This document shows, one piece after another, positions 51,108 to 59,291 of a stretch of DNA of 64,000 nt. Source of the DNA: Pseudomonas plecoglossicida NBRC 103162 = DSM 15088 (GTDB lineage: Bacteria; Pseudomonadota; Gammaproteobacteria; Pseudomonadales; Pseudomonadaceae). The stretch covers positions 1 to 64,000 of the forward strand of contig NZ_BBIV01000025.1 of assembly GCF_000730665.1 (NCBI RefSeq). The letters are read 5' to 3'. Under the pieces are notes generated by a model. It saw only the letters and a program-made list of their open reading frames with translations. It was not told where the DNA came from and searched no databases. The stretch's first letter is position 1. Each line of letters begins with the position of its first letter. The translations under genes and the position numbers were made by a program.

Positions 51108-53198
51108 TCAGAACCCGCTTTCGCGCAAGCCAACGCCCAGCAACCATTTGCCCAGCTCACCCAGCACGCTGCGCCGTTCCCCTTCGATCTGCAGCTTGCC
51201 GCGGGTTTCGCGCACGCTGGGCAGTGGCTCGTCCAGGGCGACCAACATCTGGAACAAGGCCGCATTGGGGGTGAGTGACTGGCCGCTGGTCGGCACCGGG
51301 CCGCCGAAGTGCGATGACAACATGCGGTGGGCCAATTGGCTGGCGCGGGTACTGCCGATGGCCAGGACCTTGCCATGCAATGCCGTGGCCTGGCCTTCGG
51401 GGTAGAACTTCACGGGGTTGCCCACCGCCAGGTGGTGCACCTGGTCCTGGGCCACGTAGGCGTCGACCTGCCAGTGGCTGGGGTCGATCAGGATGCCCAG
51501 CGGTTCCTGGCGATTGAGCCACTGGCCGGGCTGCAAGTCGCGGTCCACGTCCAGCCAACTGCCGGCGAACGGTGCCTGCAGGTTGAGGCGGGCGATCTCC
51601 CTGCGCGCGGAACGGGCTTCCTCGTTCTGCACCTGCAGGCGTTGCTGGGTGGCGGCATCCTCGGCCAGCCCGGCGGGGTCGGCCAGCAGCCCCGAGAGCC
51701 GTGCCTGGTAGCTGCGCGCAGTGGCTTCGCTGCTGCGCATGCGCGAATCCAGGTCTGGCTCTTCCAGCACCGCGAGCACTTCGCCGGCCTTGACCTGGCC
51801 TTGCCCATGCAGGCGCTTGAGCTGTGCAGGGTAGGGCGTATAGACGCGCAACTGGTGTTCGGCCCGCGCCACGCCCACGGCATCCACCTGGCTGTGCCAA
51901 GGTACGGCCAGGGCCAGCACCAGCAGCCCCAGGCTCAGGTAGAACAGCCGCTTGCGCTGCCCGGGAATGGACGCGCGCTGCTGCCACCAGTGGCTGAGCT
52001 CGCGCTTGACCGGCAAGGCGATGAACCACGCCAACTCGACCATGAACAATACGATCCCCAGCAGTTTGAAGAAGAACAGGTACACCGCCACGGCGATGCC
52101 CAGGAACAGCACCAGGCGGTACAGCCAGGTGGCGAAGGCGAACGCCACCAGCAGGCGCCGCTGGCTGCTGGGAAACGGCTCTGGCCAGGCCTCGCTCAGC
52201 CCCAGCAGGTTGCGCCGCAACGCCACCCGCGCCATGGCCGAGGCGCGCTCGTGCAGGTTGGGAAAGTCGAGCAGATCACTGAGGATGAAGTAGCCGTCGA
52301 AGCGCATGAACGGGCTTGCGTTGAGCGCCAGCGACAGCACCCAGCTGGTGGTCGCCAGGTACAGCAGGGCATTGCGCAGTGCGCCGTCATCGCACAAGGC
52401 CCAGCCGAGGGTGGCCAGGCCCGCCAGCGACAGTTCGGTGACGATGCCCGCCGAGGCGATTGCCAGGCGCTGGTGGGCACGCTTGAGTTTCCAGCTTTCG
52501 CCGGTGTCGGTGTACAGCATCGGCCACAGCACCAGGAACGCCACACCCATGTGCCCGACTCGCAGGCCCAGCCGCGTGGCCACCAGCGCGTGGCCAAGCT
52601 CGTGCAAGGTCTTGGCCACCACCAGTGCCAGGGCGAAGCTCAACAACCCTTCGGTGGAGAACGACTCCACCACCGCATGGGTGAAGCTGTCCCATTGCTG
52701 CATCACCAGAATCACCCCCAGCAAGGTCAGGGTGAGCACCAGCACGCCGGTGAGCGGGTGGAACAGCCAGCCCAGGGCCGAGGCCAAGCGCTGCAACCCG
52801 GCTTGCGGGCGCAGCAGCGGGATGCGGAAGAACAGGTAGTGGTGCAGCCACCAGCGCCAGCTCGACCAGGTGCGCGCAGCGAAGGCGTTCTGCAGCCTGG
52901 CCAACTGCTCGGGGCCCGGGCGCAACAGGTTGTGCTGCTCGAGAAACGCCCGCAGCGCCAGCACCTGCTCGACATCGGGCTTGAGCGCGCTGTCACGCGA
53001 CACCTGTTCGCTGACCTGGCGCGGGGTCTGGCCCCAGCGCAGCAGGCACTCGAACTCCAGCCACCCGATGCGGTAGAAGCGGTTGAGCACCGTGTCGTGG
53101 ATCATCCACGCCGGTTCCCCCTCACGGTTGTCGGCGGCTTCGCACAGGCGTAGGTCCTCGCGCAGCGGCGGCAGTGGCAGGTCGCTGAGGTCGAGCAT
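51108..53198 (-). CDS. site-2-protease (M50) membrane domain fused to HlyD adaptor domain
   Basis: A 696-residue protein. Residues ~30-100 look like a PqqD/winged-helix-type lead-in (MIHDTVLNRFYRIGWLEFEC). Residues ~130-430 are a polytopic membrane domain with an intact metalloprotease site: HELGH at 199-203 and NASPFMRFDG near 293-302, the HExxH and NxxPxxxxDG pair of S2P enzymes. From ~440 a HlyD-type adaptor follows (AEHQLRVYTPYPAQLKRLHG … GEVLAVLEEPDLDSRMRSSE … APFAGSWLDVDRDLQPGQWL). It starts at ATG 53198 in a TGATG overlap with the upstream gene, and a GTG one codon earlier is possible. It probably acts in the inner membrane on the giant protein, by cleavage, guidance or both. No ABC transporter is linked. 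Confidence 0.85.
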   Translation of the reverse strand: MLDLSDLPLPPLREDLRLCEAADNREGEPAWMIHDTVLNRFYRIGWLEFECLLRWGQTPRQVSEQVSRDSALKPDVEQVLALRAFLEQHNLLRPGPEQLARLQNAFAARTWSSWRWWLHHYLFFRIPLLRPQAGLQRLASALGWLFHPLTGVLVLTLTLLGVILVMQQWDSFTHAVVESFSTEGLLSFALALVVAKTLHELGHALVATRLGLRVGHMGVAFLVLWPMLYTDTGESWKLKRAHQRLAIASAGIVTELSLAGLATLGWALCDDGALRNALLYLATTSWVLSLALNASPFMRFDGYFILSDLLDFPNLHERASAMARVALRRNLLGLSEAWPEPFPSSQRRLLVAFAFATWLYRLVLFLGIAVAVYLFFFKLLGIVLFMVELAWFIALPVKRELSHWWQQRASIPGQRKRLFYLSLGLLVLALAVPWHSQVDAVGVARAEHQLRVYTPYPAQLKRLHGQGQVKAGEVLAVLEEPDLDSRMRSSEATARSYQARLSGLLADPAGLAEDAATQQRLQVQNEEARSARREIARLNLQAPFAGSWLDVDRDLQPGQWLNRQEPLGILIDPSHWQVDAYVAQDQVHHLAVGNPVKFYPEGQATALHGKVLAIGSTRASQLAHRMLSSHFGGPVPTSGQSLTPNAALFQMLVALDEPLPSVRETRGKLQIEGERRSVLGELGKWLLGVGLRESGF

Positions 53199-54544
53199 CA
53201 CCAGCCACTCCAGGCGCGCACGGTGGCCAGCGGGCGACGCAGCAGGTAATAGCCGAGCATCACCCGGCCGCCGTAGAGCTTGGCAGTGCCGTGCAGGCCC
53301 AGGCGGGCGTGCTCGGACTGCTCGTCGATGCTTGCCAGCAAGCGGTAGGCGACCACACCGTCGTCGCCGGCCTTGGCCTGATAGCTGGTCTCGAGGATTT
53401 TCCCCCGCAGCGGGCTGAGTGGGTAGGCGGTGAGAAACAGCGTGACCTCGGCGCCCGGCTCCAGGGCGATGGCGTCGGCCACGGCCAGCTGGATCTGCAT
53501 CGCCGGTTGTGCAGGGTCAGCCACGTGCAGGATGCGCTCGCCAGTCGACACCGGCTTGCCGATCCAGTCGTTGGGGTCGCTGAACACCGCGACGCCGGCC
53601 CGTGGCGACACCACCTGGGTGCGCCGCAGCTGGGCCTGCACCGCTGCCAGTTCGGCCCGGCGTTGCTGGGCACGGCCTTGCAGCAAGGTCAGTTCGTTCT
53701 TGCTTTGCGGGTTGTCGAACGCCCGCTGGCTGGCGGCCAGCAGTTCGGCGTCGGCCACCGCGACCTCCTTGCCGAGCACCTCGGCGCGACTGCGCAAGGT
53801 GGTCTCATCGAGGGTGAACAACGGCGTGCCGGCTTCCACCGGCTGGTTGGGGCGTACCAGCACCTGGGCGATCACGCCGTCGATGGGCGAGCTGATGATC
53901 TGCGCCTGGCGCGAGACGATCTGCGCCGGGGCCAGTGCCGTCTGCCGCACCGGCACCAGCAACAGCCCGGCGGCCACCAGCAGGGTCAGCAGCACCTGGC
54001 GGCGGCTGGGGCGCCAGCGGGCGATCCGTCGACGTCGGCTCAGCGCCCGCCAGCAATAGGCCCAGGTGCCGGTCAGGCCGTCCAGTTGCTGGTGCAGCAT
54101 CGGCGGCGGCTCGGCGTCCAGCAGCAACACCAGCACGCCGAGGCGTTCGTGGTCAGGGCCGTGCAGCGGTATGCACCACAGCCCCAACGGCCACCACTCG
54201 GCCCAGCCCTGGGCGATGTCTTCCGGTGGCGCGGCAGTGGCCTGGGTCAGCCAGGTGGGCTGCGGTTCGACCAGGTGCTGGGCCAGCCAGCGGCTGGCGC
54301 GCGTGAGCCAGACCAGATACGGCGAATCCTCGCTGGGCCGCGCCAGCCCGGAGACGCACAGCAGGTCGAGGCTGGCCTTGCCTTGCTCGAACACCAGTGC
54401 CTGGTGGAAGGGCAGCAGCGGGTAGAGGTCGTTGGCCATGCTGAACGCCAGGGCGCCCAGGGTCTGGGCAGCCATGGCCTTGTCGCGCAGGGCGTCCAGT
54501 TGCAGCAGCAACTGCGGATGGGGGAGCGGCCTATTCACGGTCAT
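53198..54544 (-). CDS. HlyD-family adaptor with N-terminal GAF-like cytosolic region
   Basis: A 448-residue protein. Residues ~1-165 are soluble and GAF-like (LGALAFSMANDLYPLLPFHQ … LWCIPLHGPDHERLGVLVLL). One membrane segment lies near 184-202 (QVLLTLLVAAGLLLVPVRQT). The periplasmic part is HlyD-like: lipoyl-type halves (SSPIDGVIAQVLVRPNQPVE and VVSPRAGVAVFSDPNDWIGK) around a coiled hairpin, then a barrel domain to residue 448. The GAF-like part is unusual for an adaptor and could sense a signal that gates export. It overlaps hlyD-like gene 54531 by 14 bp and the M50 gene by one base. Confidence 0.85.
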   Translation of the reverse strand: MTVNRPLPHPQLLLQLDALRDKAMAAQTLGALAFSMANDLYPLLPFHQALVFEQGKASLDLLCVSGLARPSEDSPYLVWLTRASRWLAQHLVEPQPTWLTQATAAPPEDIAQGWAEWWPLGLWCIPLHGPDHERLGVLVLLLDAEPPPMLHQQLDGLTGTWAYCWRALSRRRRIARWRPSRRQVLLTLLVAAGLLLVPVRQTALAPAQIVSRQAQIISSPIDGVIAQVLVRPNQPVEAGTPLFTLDETTLRSRAEVLGKEVAVADAELLAASQRAFDNPQSKNELTLLQGRAQQRRAELAAVQAQLRRTQVVSPRAGVAVFSDPNDWIGKPVSTGERILHVADPAQPAMQIQLAVADAIALEPGAEVTLFLTAYPLSPLRGKILETSYQAKAGDDGVVAYRLLASIDEQSEHARLGLHGTAKLYGGRVMLGYYLLRRPLATVRAWSGW

Positions 54545-55292
54545 GGTCGAACCGCGCCGTGCCGCTCATGCCGGCCATCAGTTCAGGGAAGCGCTGGTCG
54601 AAGCGTGCCTCGAGCTCCACGGTCTGCGCCACGGCATCGACGCGGGCGTTGATGACGCTGACCTTGGCCGGATAGGTCTTGCCCGTTTCGTGCACGCTCA
54701 CTTGCAGCGGTTGGCCGGGGCTGAGGTCCTTCAACTGGCTCGATGGCACATTCAGGCGCACTTTCAAGGCGCCGTCGCTGACCAGGTCGAACAGCGGCGT
54801 ACCGGCGCTGACGGTCTGGTACGGTTTGACGTAGACCTTGGCGACATGCCCGGAAAACGGTGCCAGCACCTGGCAGTAGCTCATCTGCGCCTCGCCCATG
54901 GCACGCGCGCCATCGGCCTTTTGCACTTCGGTATTGGCCGCGGCCACCTCGATATCGCCCACCGCATCGAGCTTGCGCAACTGCTTCTTGGCGTTCAGGT
55001 TCTGCCGCGCCATGGCCAGTTCGGCCACCGCGACCTTGCCCCGCGCCTGCGCCTCGCTGCAGTTGAAACGTGCCAGGGTGGCGCCCTTGGCCACGTGTTC
55101 GCCGAAGCTGGTCTTGAGCTCGCCCAAGGTGCCGCTCATCTGGCTGGACAAGGTGGTTTCCAGCTCGGCGGCGAGCAGCACGCGGATCAGTTGCGGGTCT
55201 TCGCCAGTGGGTTCTGGTTCGGCATGTACGGCAATGCTGGCCAGGACCAGCAACAAAGGCAGGTAACGGCGTTCAACGACGGGCAAAGTCAT
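54531..55292 (-). CDS. small periplasmic adaptor (HlyD/RND type)
   Basis: A 253-residue periplasmic adaptor with a cleavable signal peptide (LPLLLVLASIAVHAEPEP). It has lipoyl-type halves (SGTLGELKTSFGEHVAKGAT and LAPFSGHVAKVYVKPYQTVS), a short hairpin and a beta-barrel domain ending ARFDHDRE. ATG 55292 has AAGGAG upstream. It is the first gene of the operon; the next gene starts inside its 3' end. It is shorter than RND adaptors (about 370-400) and lacks a membrane anchor. It presumably joins the GAF-HlyD and M50-HlyD proteins in one trans-envelope assembly with the TolC-type lipoprotein. Confidence 0.85.
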   Translation of the reverse strand: MTLPVVERRYLPLLLVLASIAVHAEPEPTGEDPQLIRVLLAAELETTLSSQMSGTLGELKTSFGEHVAKGATLARFNCSEAQARGKVAVAELAMARQNLNAKKQLRKLDAVGDIEVAAANTEVQKADGARAMGEAQMSYCQVLAPFSGHVAKVYVKPYQTVSAGTPLFDLVSDGALKVRLNVPSSQLKDLSPGQPLQVSVHETGKTYPAKVSVINARVDAVAQTVELEARFDQRFPELMAGMSGTARFDHDRE

Positions 55293-55392
55293 CCTCGACT
55301 CCTTTCTGAGAAACTTCGAAAAAGCGCAGCGCAAACGTTTCGAATTCTCATACTAGGAAGGAAAGTCGCACTTTGCCCGGTCGTGACGGATT

Positions 55393-55678
55393 TCAGGGTT
55401 TCACCACCTCGATCGGCGGGAATTTGTAGCTGCCTTGCTGCACCGCTTTGCTAGGGCCGTACAGGCGCATCACGATGCACGCGTCCTTTTCCGGAATGGG
55501 GCAGGTAGTTGAGGTTGCTCTCATCACCCTTGGCGCTCAGTTCGAGGGTGTAGTTGCCATCGGCATCCGGCTTCAACGTGCGGTCGCCACGGCTGTTGGT
55601 GCAACGTTCGGTTCGCACTGCAGCCCTTGCAGCGGAGCCTGTCGCAGTGTAGTAGAGCTTTTCCAGAGTGATGCGCAT
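55393..55678 (-). pseudogene. DUF1214 C-terminal fragment with frameshift
   Basis: The frame with GDRTLKPDADGNYTLELSAK … NLNYLP, followed after a frame slip near 55495 by IPEKDACIVMRLYGPSKAVQ … YKFPPIEVVKP and a stop at 55393, is the C-terminal end of a DUF1254/DUF1214 protein (the family ends in NW.P…F…RLY.P…W..PP). The first several hundred codons are missing. It lies between the adhesin-export operon promoter and the octaheme gene, and is a gene remnant. Confidence 0.7.
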
Positions 55679-55792
55679 GGGCCGATTCGCAGGTGCCAGT
55701 GCCTTGTACTAGGGTGAAGCGTTGCTGTGGGTGTATACATCCAATAGAACAGCCTGCAAAAAGGCGAACAGAACTGACCGTGGAGTTGACCG

Positions 55793-58108
55793 ATGGGGTG
55801 GTGTGCACAGGTAGTGCAATGGATGTCGGCGGTGGTCAGGGCAAGTGTGCTGGTGTTGGCGCTCTGCAGTGCCGGCCTCGGCGGGGTTGCGTTTGGCGAC
55901 GGGCAGTTGCCTGTCCAGGCCAAGGACCGTGAGGGCTATGCCGATGCCGGCAGTTGCCAGTCCTGCCATGCCGAACAGGCCGCGCAGTGGCAGCATTCCG
56001 ACCATGCCTGGGCGCTGCGCGATGCCAGCGTTGGCAACGTGCTGGGCAACTTCAATGACGTGCGCTACGACCAGGATGGGGTCAAGGCACGCTTCTATCG
56101 AAAGGGCGACAGCTTTTTCGTCAATATCGACGGCGAGGATGGCAAGCCAGCCGACTTCAAGGTGCTCTACACCTTTGGCTACGCGCCCTTGCAACAGTAC
56201 CTGGTGGCGCTGTCACGGGGGCGTTTGCAGGCCTTGACCATCGCCTGGGACAGTCGGCCGGCGGAGCAGGGGGGGCAGCGCTGGTTCTCGCTGTACCCCG
56301 GCCAGCGCTTCACCCCGGACGACCCGCTGCACTGGACAGGGCGTTACCAGAACTGGAACGGCATGTGCGCCGATTGCCATTCGACCGGGCTGGCCAAGCA
56401 CTACGACGATGCCAAGGACAGTTTCGCCAGCACCTGGCAGGAAAAGACCGTGGGTTGCCAAGGGTGTCATGGCCCGAGCCAGGCGCATGTCGACTGGGCA
56501 ACCCGCAACCCGGGCGCATCGCCTGCCCAGGGTCTGGCCGTGAACTTCAAGGCGCTGGGCAGCAAGGGCCTGGTGGAGCAGTGCGCCTATTGCCACAGCC
56601 GGCGGCAGGGGCTGGGCAGCGGCCAGATGCCAGGGCACCCGCAGCTCGATCAGAGCCTGCCGGCCACCTTGCGCACCGGCCTGTACCATGCCGATGGGCA
56701 GATCGACGGGGAGGTCTACGAGTTCGGCTCGTTCGCCCAGAGCAAGATGTACGCGGCGGGTGTCGGCTGCACCGACTGCCACAACCCGCACACCACCAAG
56801 GTGCGCATCGAAGGCAACGGCCTGTGCCTGCAATGCCACAACACCCAGCCCAACACCGCGCGCTTCGCCGGCCTGCAGGCCAAGGACTACGACAGCCCCG
56901 AGCACCATCACCATGCCGCCGGCTCGCCCGGGGCGCAGTGCGTGAACTGCCACATGCCGAGCAAGGACTACATGGTCGTCGACCCACGGCGCGACCACAG
57001 CCTGCGCATACCCCGGCCTGACCTTGCGGCCCAGGGCATTGGCCCGGACGCCTGCACAGCCTGCCACAAGGACCGTCAGCCGGCCTGGGCTGCCAGCGCG
57101 ATCGACAGCTGGTTCGCCACGCCCAAGCGCCCGGCCCATTACGGCCAGAGCTTCCACGCCGTTGCCGAAGACCCAAGCACCACCCTCAGTCGCCTGGGGT
57201 ATGTGCTGGCGGACAAGAGCAACCCTGCCATCGTCAGGGCGACCGCTGCGGACCAGTTGGCGGACCTCGGGCCTGCTGCCAGCAGTAACCTGCGCTGGGC
57301 CTTGCAGGACAAGGACGCGGTGGTGCGTGCCTATGCGGTGGGCGGTTTCAGTCGCTTGCCGGCTGAGCAGCGCGTTGCGCCCCTGCTGCCGCTGTTGCAG
57401 GACCCGACCCTGGCGGTGCGCGACGAAGCCGTGCGCGCCCTGGCCGATGTGCCGGCCGAGCAACTGCCCGAGGCCAGCCGCCAGTCGTTCGCGGCCATGC
57501 TCGGTGAATACGAACAGCGCTTGCGCGGCAACGCCGACCTGCCTGGCGGGCGGCTCAACCTGGCGGTACTGATGGAGCGCCAGGGCCGCACCGAGCAGGC
57601 GATGGAGCAGTATCGCCAGGCATTGCGCCTGGACCCGTATTTCGTCCCGGCCAGGGTCAACCTGGTCACCCTCGCCAGCAGCCGTCAGCGCCTGGACGAG
57701 GCCGAGCAGCTGCTGCGCGAAGGGGTGGCGCTGGAGAAGATGCCGGCGCCTGACCGCGGCAACCTGGCCTACATGCTCGCCTTGCTGCTGGTGGAGCGCG
57801 GCAAGTCTGAAGAGGCGCTGGGCTGGATGGAACAGGCCGCGGTGGCGTTGCCGGGCAATACACGCATTCGCTACAACCAGGGCTTGCTGCTGTCGCGCAT
57901 GGACCGCCGTGACGATGCGCTGCAGGCCTTGCGCAGCGGCTTGCAGCAGGCGCCGGAGGATGCGGACTTGTTGTATTCGTTGATCTACCTGCATGCCCTG
58001 GCCGGGGAGCGGGAACAGGCCTGGCCGTATGTGCAGAAGATGCGTGAAGTGGCACCGGACGATCAACGGCTGCGGGCGATCGAGCCGTATTGGCAGAAGC
58101 AGCCTTGA
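55793..58108 (+). CDS. octaheme cytochrome c with HEAT-like and TPR repeats
   Basis: A 771-residue exported protein. The signal segment is VRASVLVLALCSAGLGGVAF. It has eight c-type haem sites: CQSCH 55, CADCH 192, CQGCH 222, CAYCH 264, CTDCH 326, CLQCH 345, CVNCH 383 and CTACH 421 (first residue numbers). Residues ~450-570 look like HEAT-type helical repeats (LLPLLQDPTLAVRDEAVRAL), and ~580-760 are TPRs (QALRLDPYFVPARVNLVTLA). The haem part resembles cytochrome c-554/multihaem cytochromes of nitrogen or sulfur metabolism. ATG 55793 has GGAG seven bases upstream; ATG 55823 is possible. It has no redox neighbours, so its partner is unknown. Confidence 0.88.
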   Translation: MGWCAQVVQWMSAVVRASVLVLALCSAGLGGVAFGDGQLPVQAKDREGYADAGSCQSCHAEQAAQWQHSDHAWALRDASVGNVLGNFNDVRYDQDGVKARFYRKGDSFFVNIDGEDGKPADFKVLYTFGYAPLQQYLVALSRGRLQALTIAWDSRPAEQGGQRWFSLYPGQRFTPDDPLHWTGRYQNWNGMCADCHSTGLAKHYDDAKDSFASTWQEKTVGCQGCHGPSQAHVDWATRNPGASPAQGLAVNFKALGSKGLVEQCAYCHSRRQGLGSGQMPGHPQLDQSLPATLRTGLYHADGQIDGEVYEFGSFAQSKMYAAGVGCTDCHNPHTTKVRIEGNGLCLQCHNTQPNTARFAGLQAKDYDSPEHHHHAAGSPGAQCVNCHMPSKDYMVVDPRRDHSLRIPRPDLAAQGIGPDACTACHKDRQPAWAASAIDSWFATPKRPAHYGQSFHAVAEDPSTTLSRLGYVLADKSNPAIVRATAADQLADLGPAASSNLRWALQDKDAVVRAYAVGGFSRLPAEQRVAPLLPLLQDPTLAVRDEAVRALADVPAEQLPEASRQSFAAMLGEYEQRLRGNADLPGGRLNLAVLMERQGRTEQAMEQYRQALRLDPYFVPARVNLVTLASSRQRLDEAEQLLREGVALEKMPAPDRGNLAYMLALLLVERGKSEEALGWMEQAAVALPGNTRIRYNQGLLLSRMDRRDDALQALRSGLQQAPEDADLLYSLIYLHALAGEREQAWPYVQKMREVAPDDQRLRAIEPYWQKQP

Positions 58109-58142
58109 GGTTTATTGGGGCCTGGCTTGGGACTTGGGGTGG

Positions 58143-58184
58143 GACGTAGATCGAGCGCCGCCCGCGCGGCGCTCGATCTACGTC
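58143..58184. repeat. short perfect palindrome related to the 4963 element
   Basis: Perfect 19-bp arms GACGTAGATCGAGCGCCGC (58143-58161) and its complement (58166-58184) enclose CCGC. It shares the GATCGAGCGCCGCCCGCGCG core with the long palindrome at 4963. Placed 35 bp after the octaheme gene, it may serve as a hairpin terminator, though it has no T-run. The rest of 58109-58305 shows nothing else. Confidence 0.8.
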
Positions 58185-58305
58185 GCATCCGAAAACCATC
58201 GCCATACCCGTCTGCCCCACCATGTTCTCTTCACGACACCCCATTGCACCCCAGCCGTGCCCAGCTAGATTTACCGGACCAACCCCCACCAGGATCCATT
58301 GCCCC

Positions 58306-59280
58306 GTGAACACCCATGAACACGTCCAGGCCCTGGAAGCCTCGGTCGCGCAGAAGGTCCTTGGTCAGGCCGAAACCATTCGCCATGTGCTGCTGGGCCT
58401 GCTCGCCAACGGCCATGTGCTGCTCGAAAGCCTCCCGGGCCTGGCCAAGACGCGCACGGTAAAAGCCCTTGCCACGCACCTGGAAGCGCAGATGCGGCGC
58501 ATCCAGTTCACCCCCGACCTGTTGCCGTCGGACATCACCGGCGGCGAGATCCTGCAGCAGACGGCCGAAGGCAGCAGCATCCGTTTCCAGCCCGGCCCGC
58601 TGTTCGGCAATGTCATCCTCGCCGACGAAATCAACCGCGCCCCGGCCAAGGTCCAGGCGGCCTTGCTCGAGGCCATGGAGGAACGGCAGATCACCGTGGC
58701 CGGGCAAAGCTACCCGATGCCCGGCCTGTTCATGGTACTGGCGACCCAGAACCCCATCGAGCAGGAGGGCACCTACCCGTTGCCCGAAGCGCAGATGGAC
58801 CGCTTCCTGATGAAGGTGCAGCTCGACTACCCCAACCCGGAAGACGAAACTCAGGTGCTGCGCCTGGTGCGCGAAGAGGACCAGGCCAGCCATGAAGGTT
58901 CGACCGAGCCCGCGCGCCTGGCCCAGCAGGTGATCTTCGATGCCCGCCGCGAGGTGGCTCAGGTGCATGTCGCGCAGGCCATCGACCGCTACCTCATCGA
59001 CCTGGTCAACGCCACCCGCCATCCCGCCGACTACGACGCCGACCTGGCGCGCTGGATCAGCATCGGTGCCAGCCCGCGCGGTGGCATCAGCCTTGACCGG
59101 GTGGCCCGGGCGCATGCCTGGCTCAACGGCCAGGATTTCGTCTCGCCGGACAATGTGCGTGCCGTGGTGCACCCGGTACTGCGCCACCGCCTGCAACTGT
59201 CCTACGACGCGGTCACCGACGGCGTGGGCGCCGACCAGGTCATCGACCGGCTGTTGGACAAGGTGGCCATTCCCGCCTGA
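58306..59280 (+). CDS. MoxR-family AAA+ ATPase
   Basis: A 324-residue cytosolic AAA+ chaperone of the MoxR type. Walker A is SLPGLAKTR near residue 45, Walker B is VILADEINRAP near 108, and the sensor segment is LATQNPIEQEGTYPLPEAQM. The C-terminal lid contains SIGASPRGGISLDRVARAHA. The start is GTG 58306 (AGGA upstream); the ATG at 58316 is out of frame. It heads an operon with DUF58, DUF4381 and VWA proteins. MoxR proteins are thought to act on VWA-domain partners, here BatA/BatB. Confidence 0.93.
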   Translation: MNTHEHVQALEASVAQKVLGQAETIRHVLLGLLANGHVLLESLPGLAKTRTVKALATHLEAQMRRIQFTPDLLPSDITGGEILQQTAEGSSIRFQPGPLFGNVILADEINRAPAKVQAALLEAMEERQITVAGQSYPMPGLFMVLATQNPIEQEGTYPLPEAQMDRFLMKVQLDYPNPEDETQVLRLVREEDQASHEGSTEPARLAQQVIFDARREVAQVHVAQAIDRYLIDLVNATRHPADYDADLARWISIGASPRGGISLDRVARAHAWLNGQDFVSPDNVRAVVHPVLRHRLQLSYDAVTDGVGADQVIDRLLDKVAIPA

Positions 59281-59291
59281 CGGAGAGGCCC

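Noticed and set aside
38914..55292. Classical Lap-type type I secretion (LapA/LapBCE)
   Set aside because: There is no ABC ATPase gene, no RTX nonapeptides and no LapG-type cleavage motif near the start of the giant protein, so calling it LapA would mislead.
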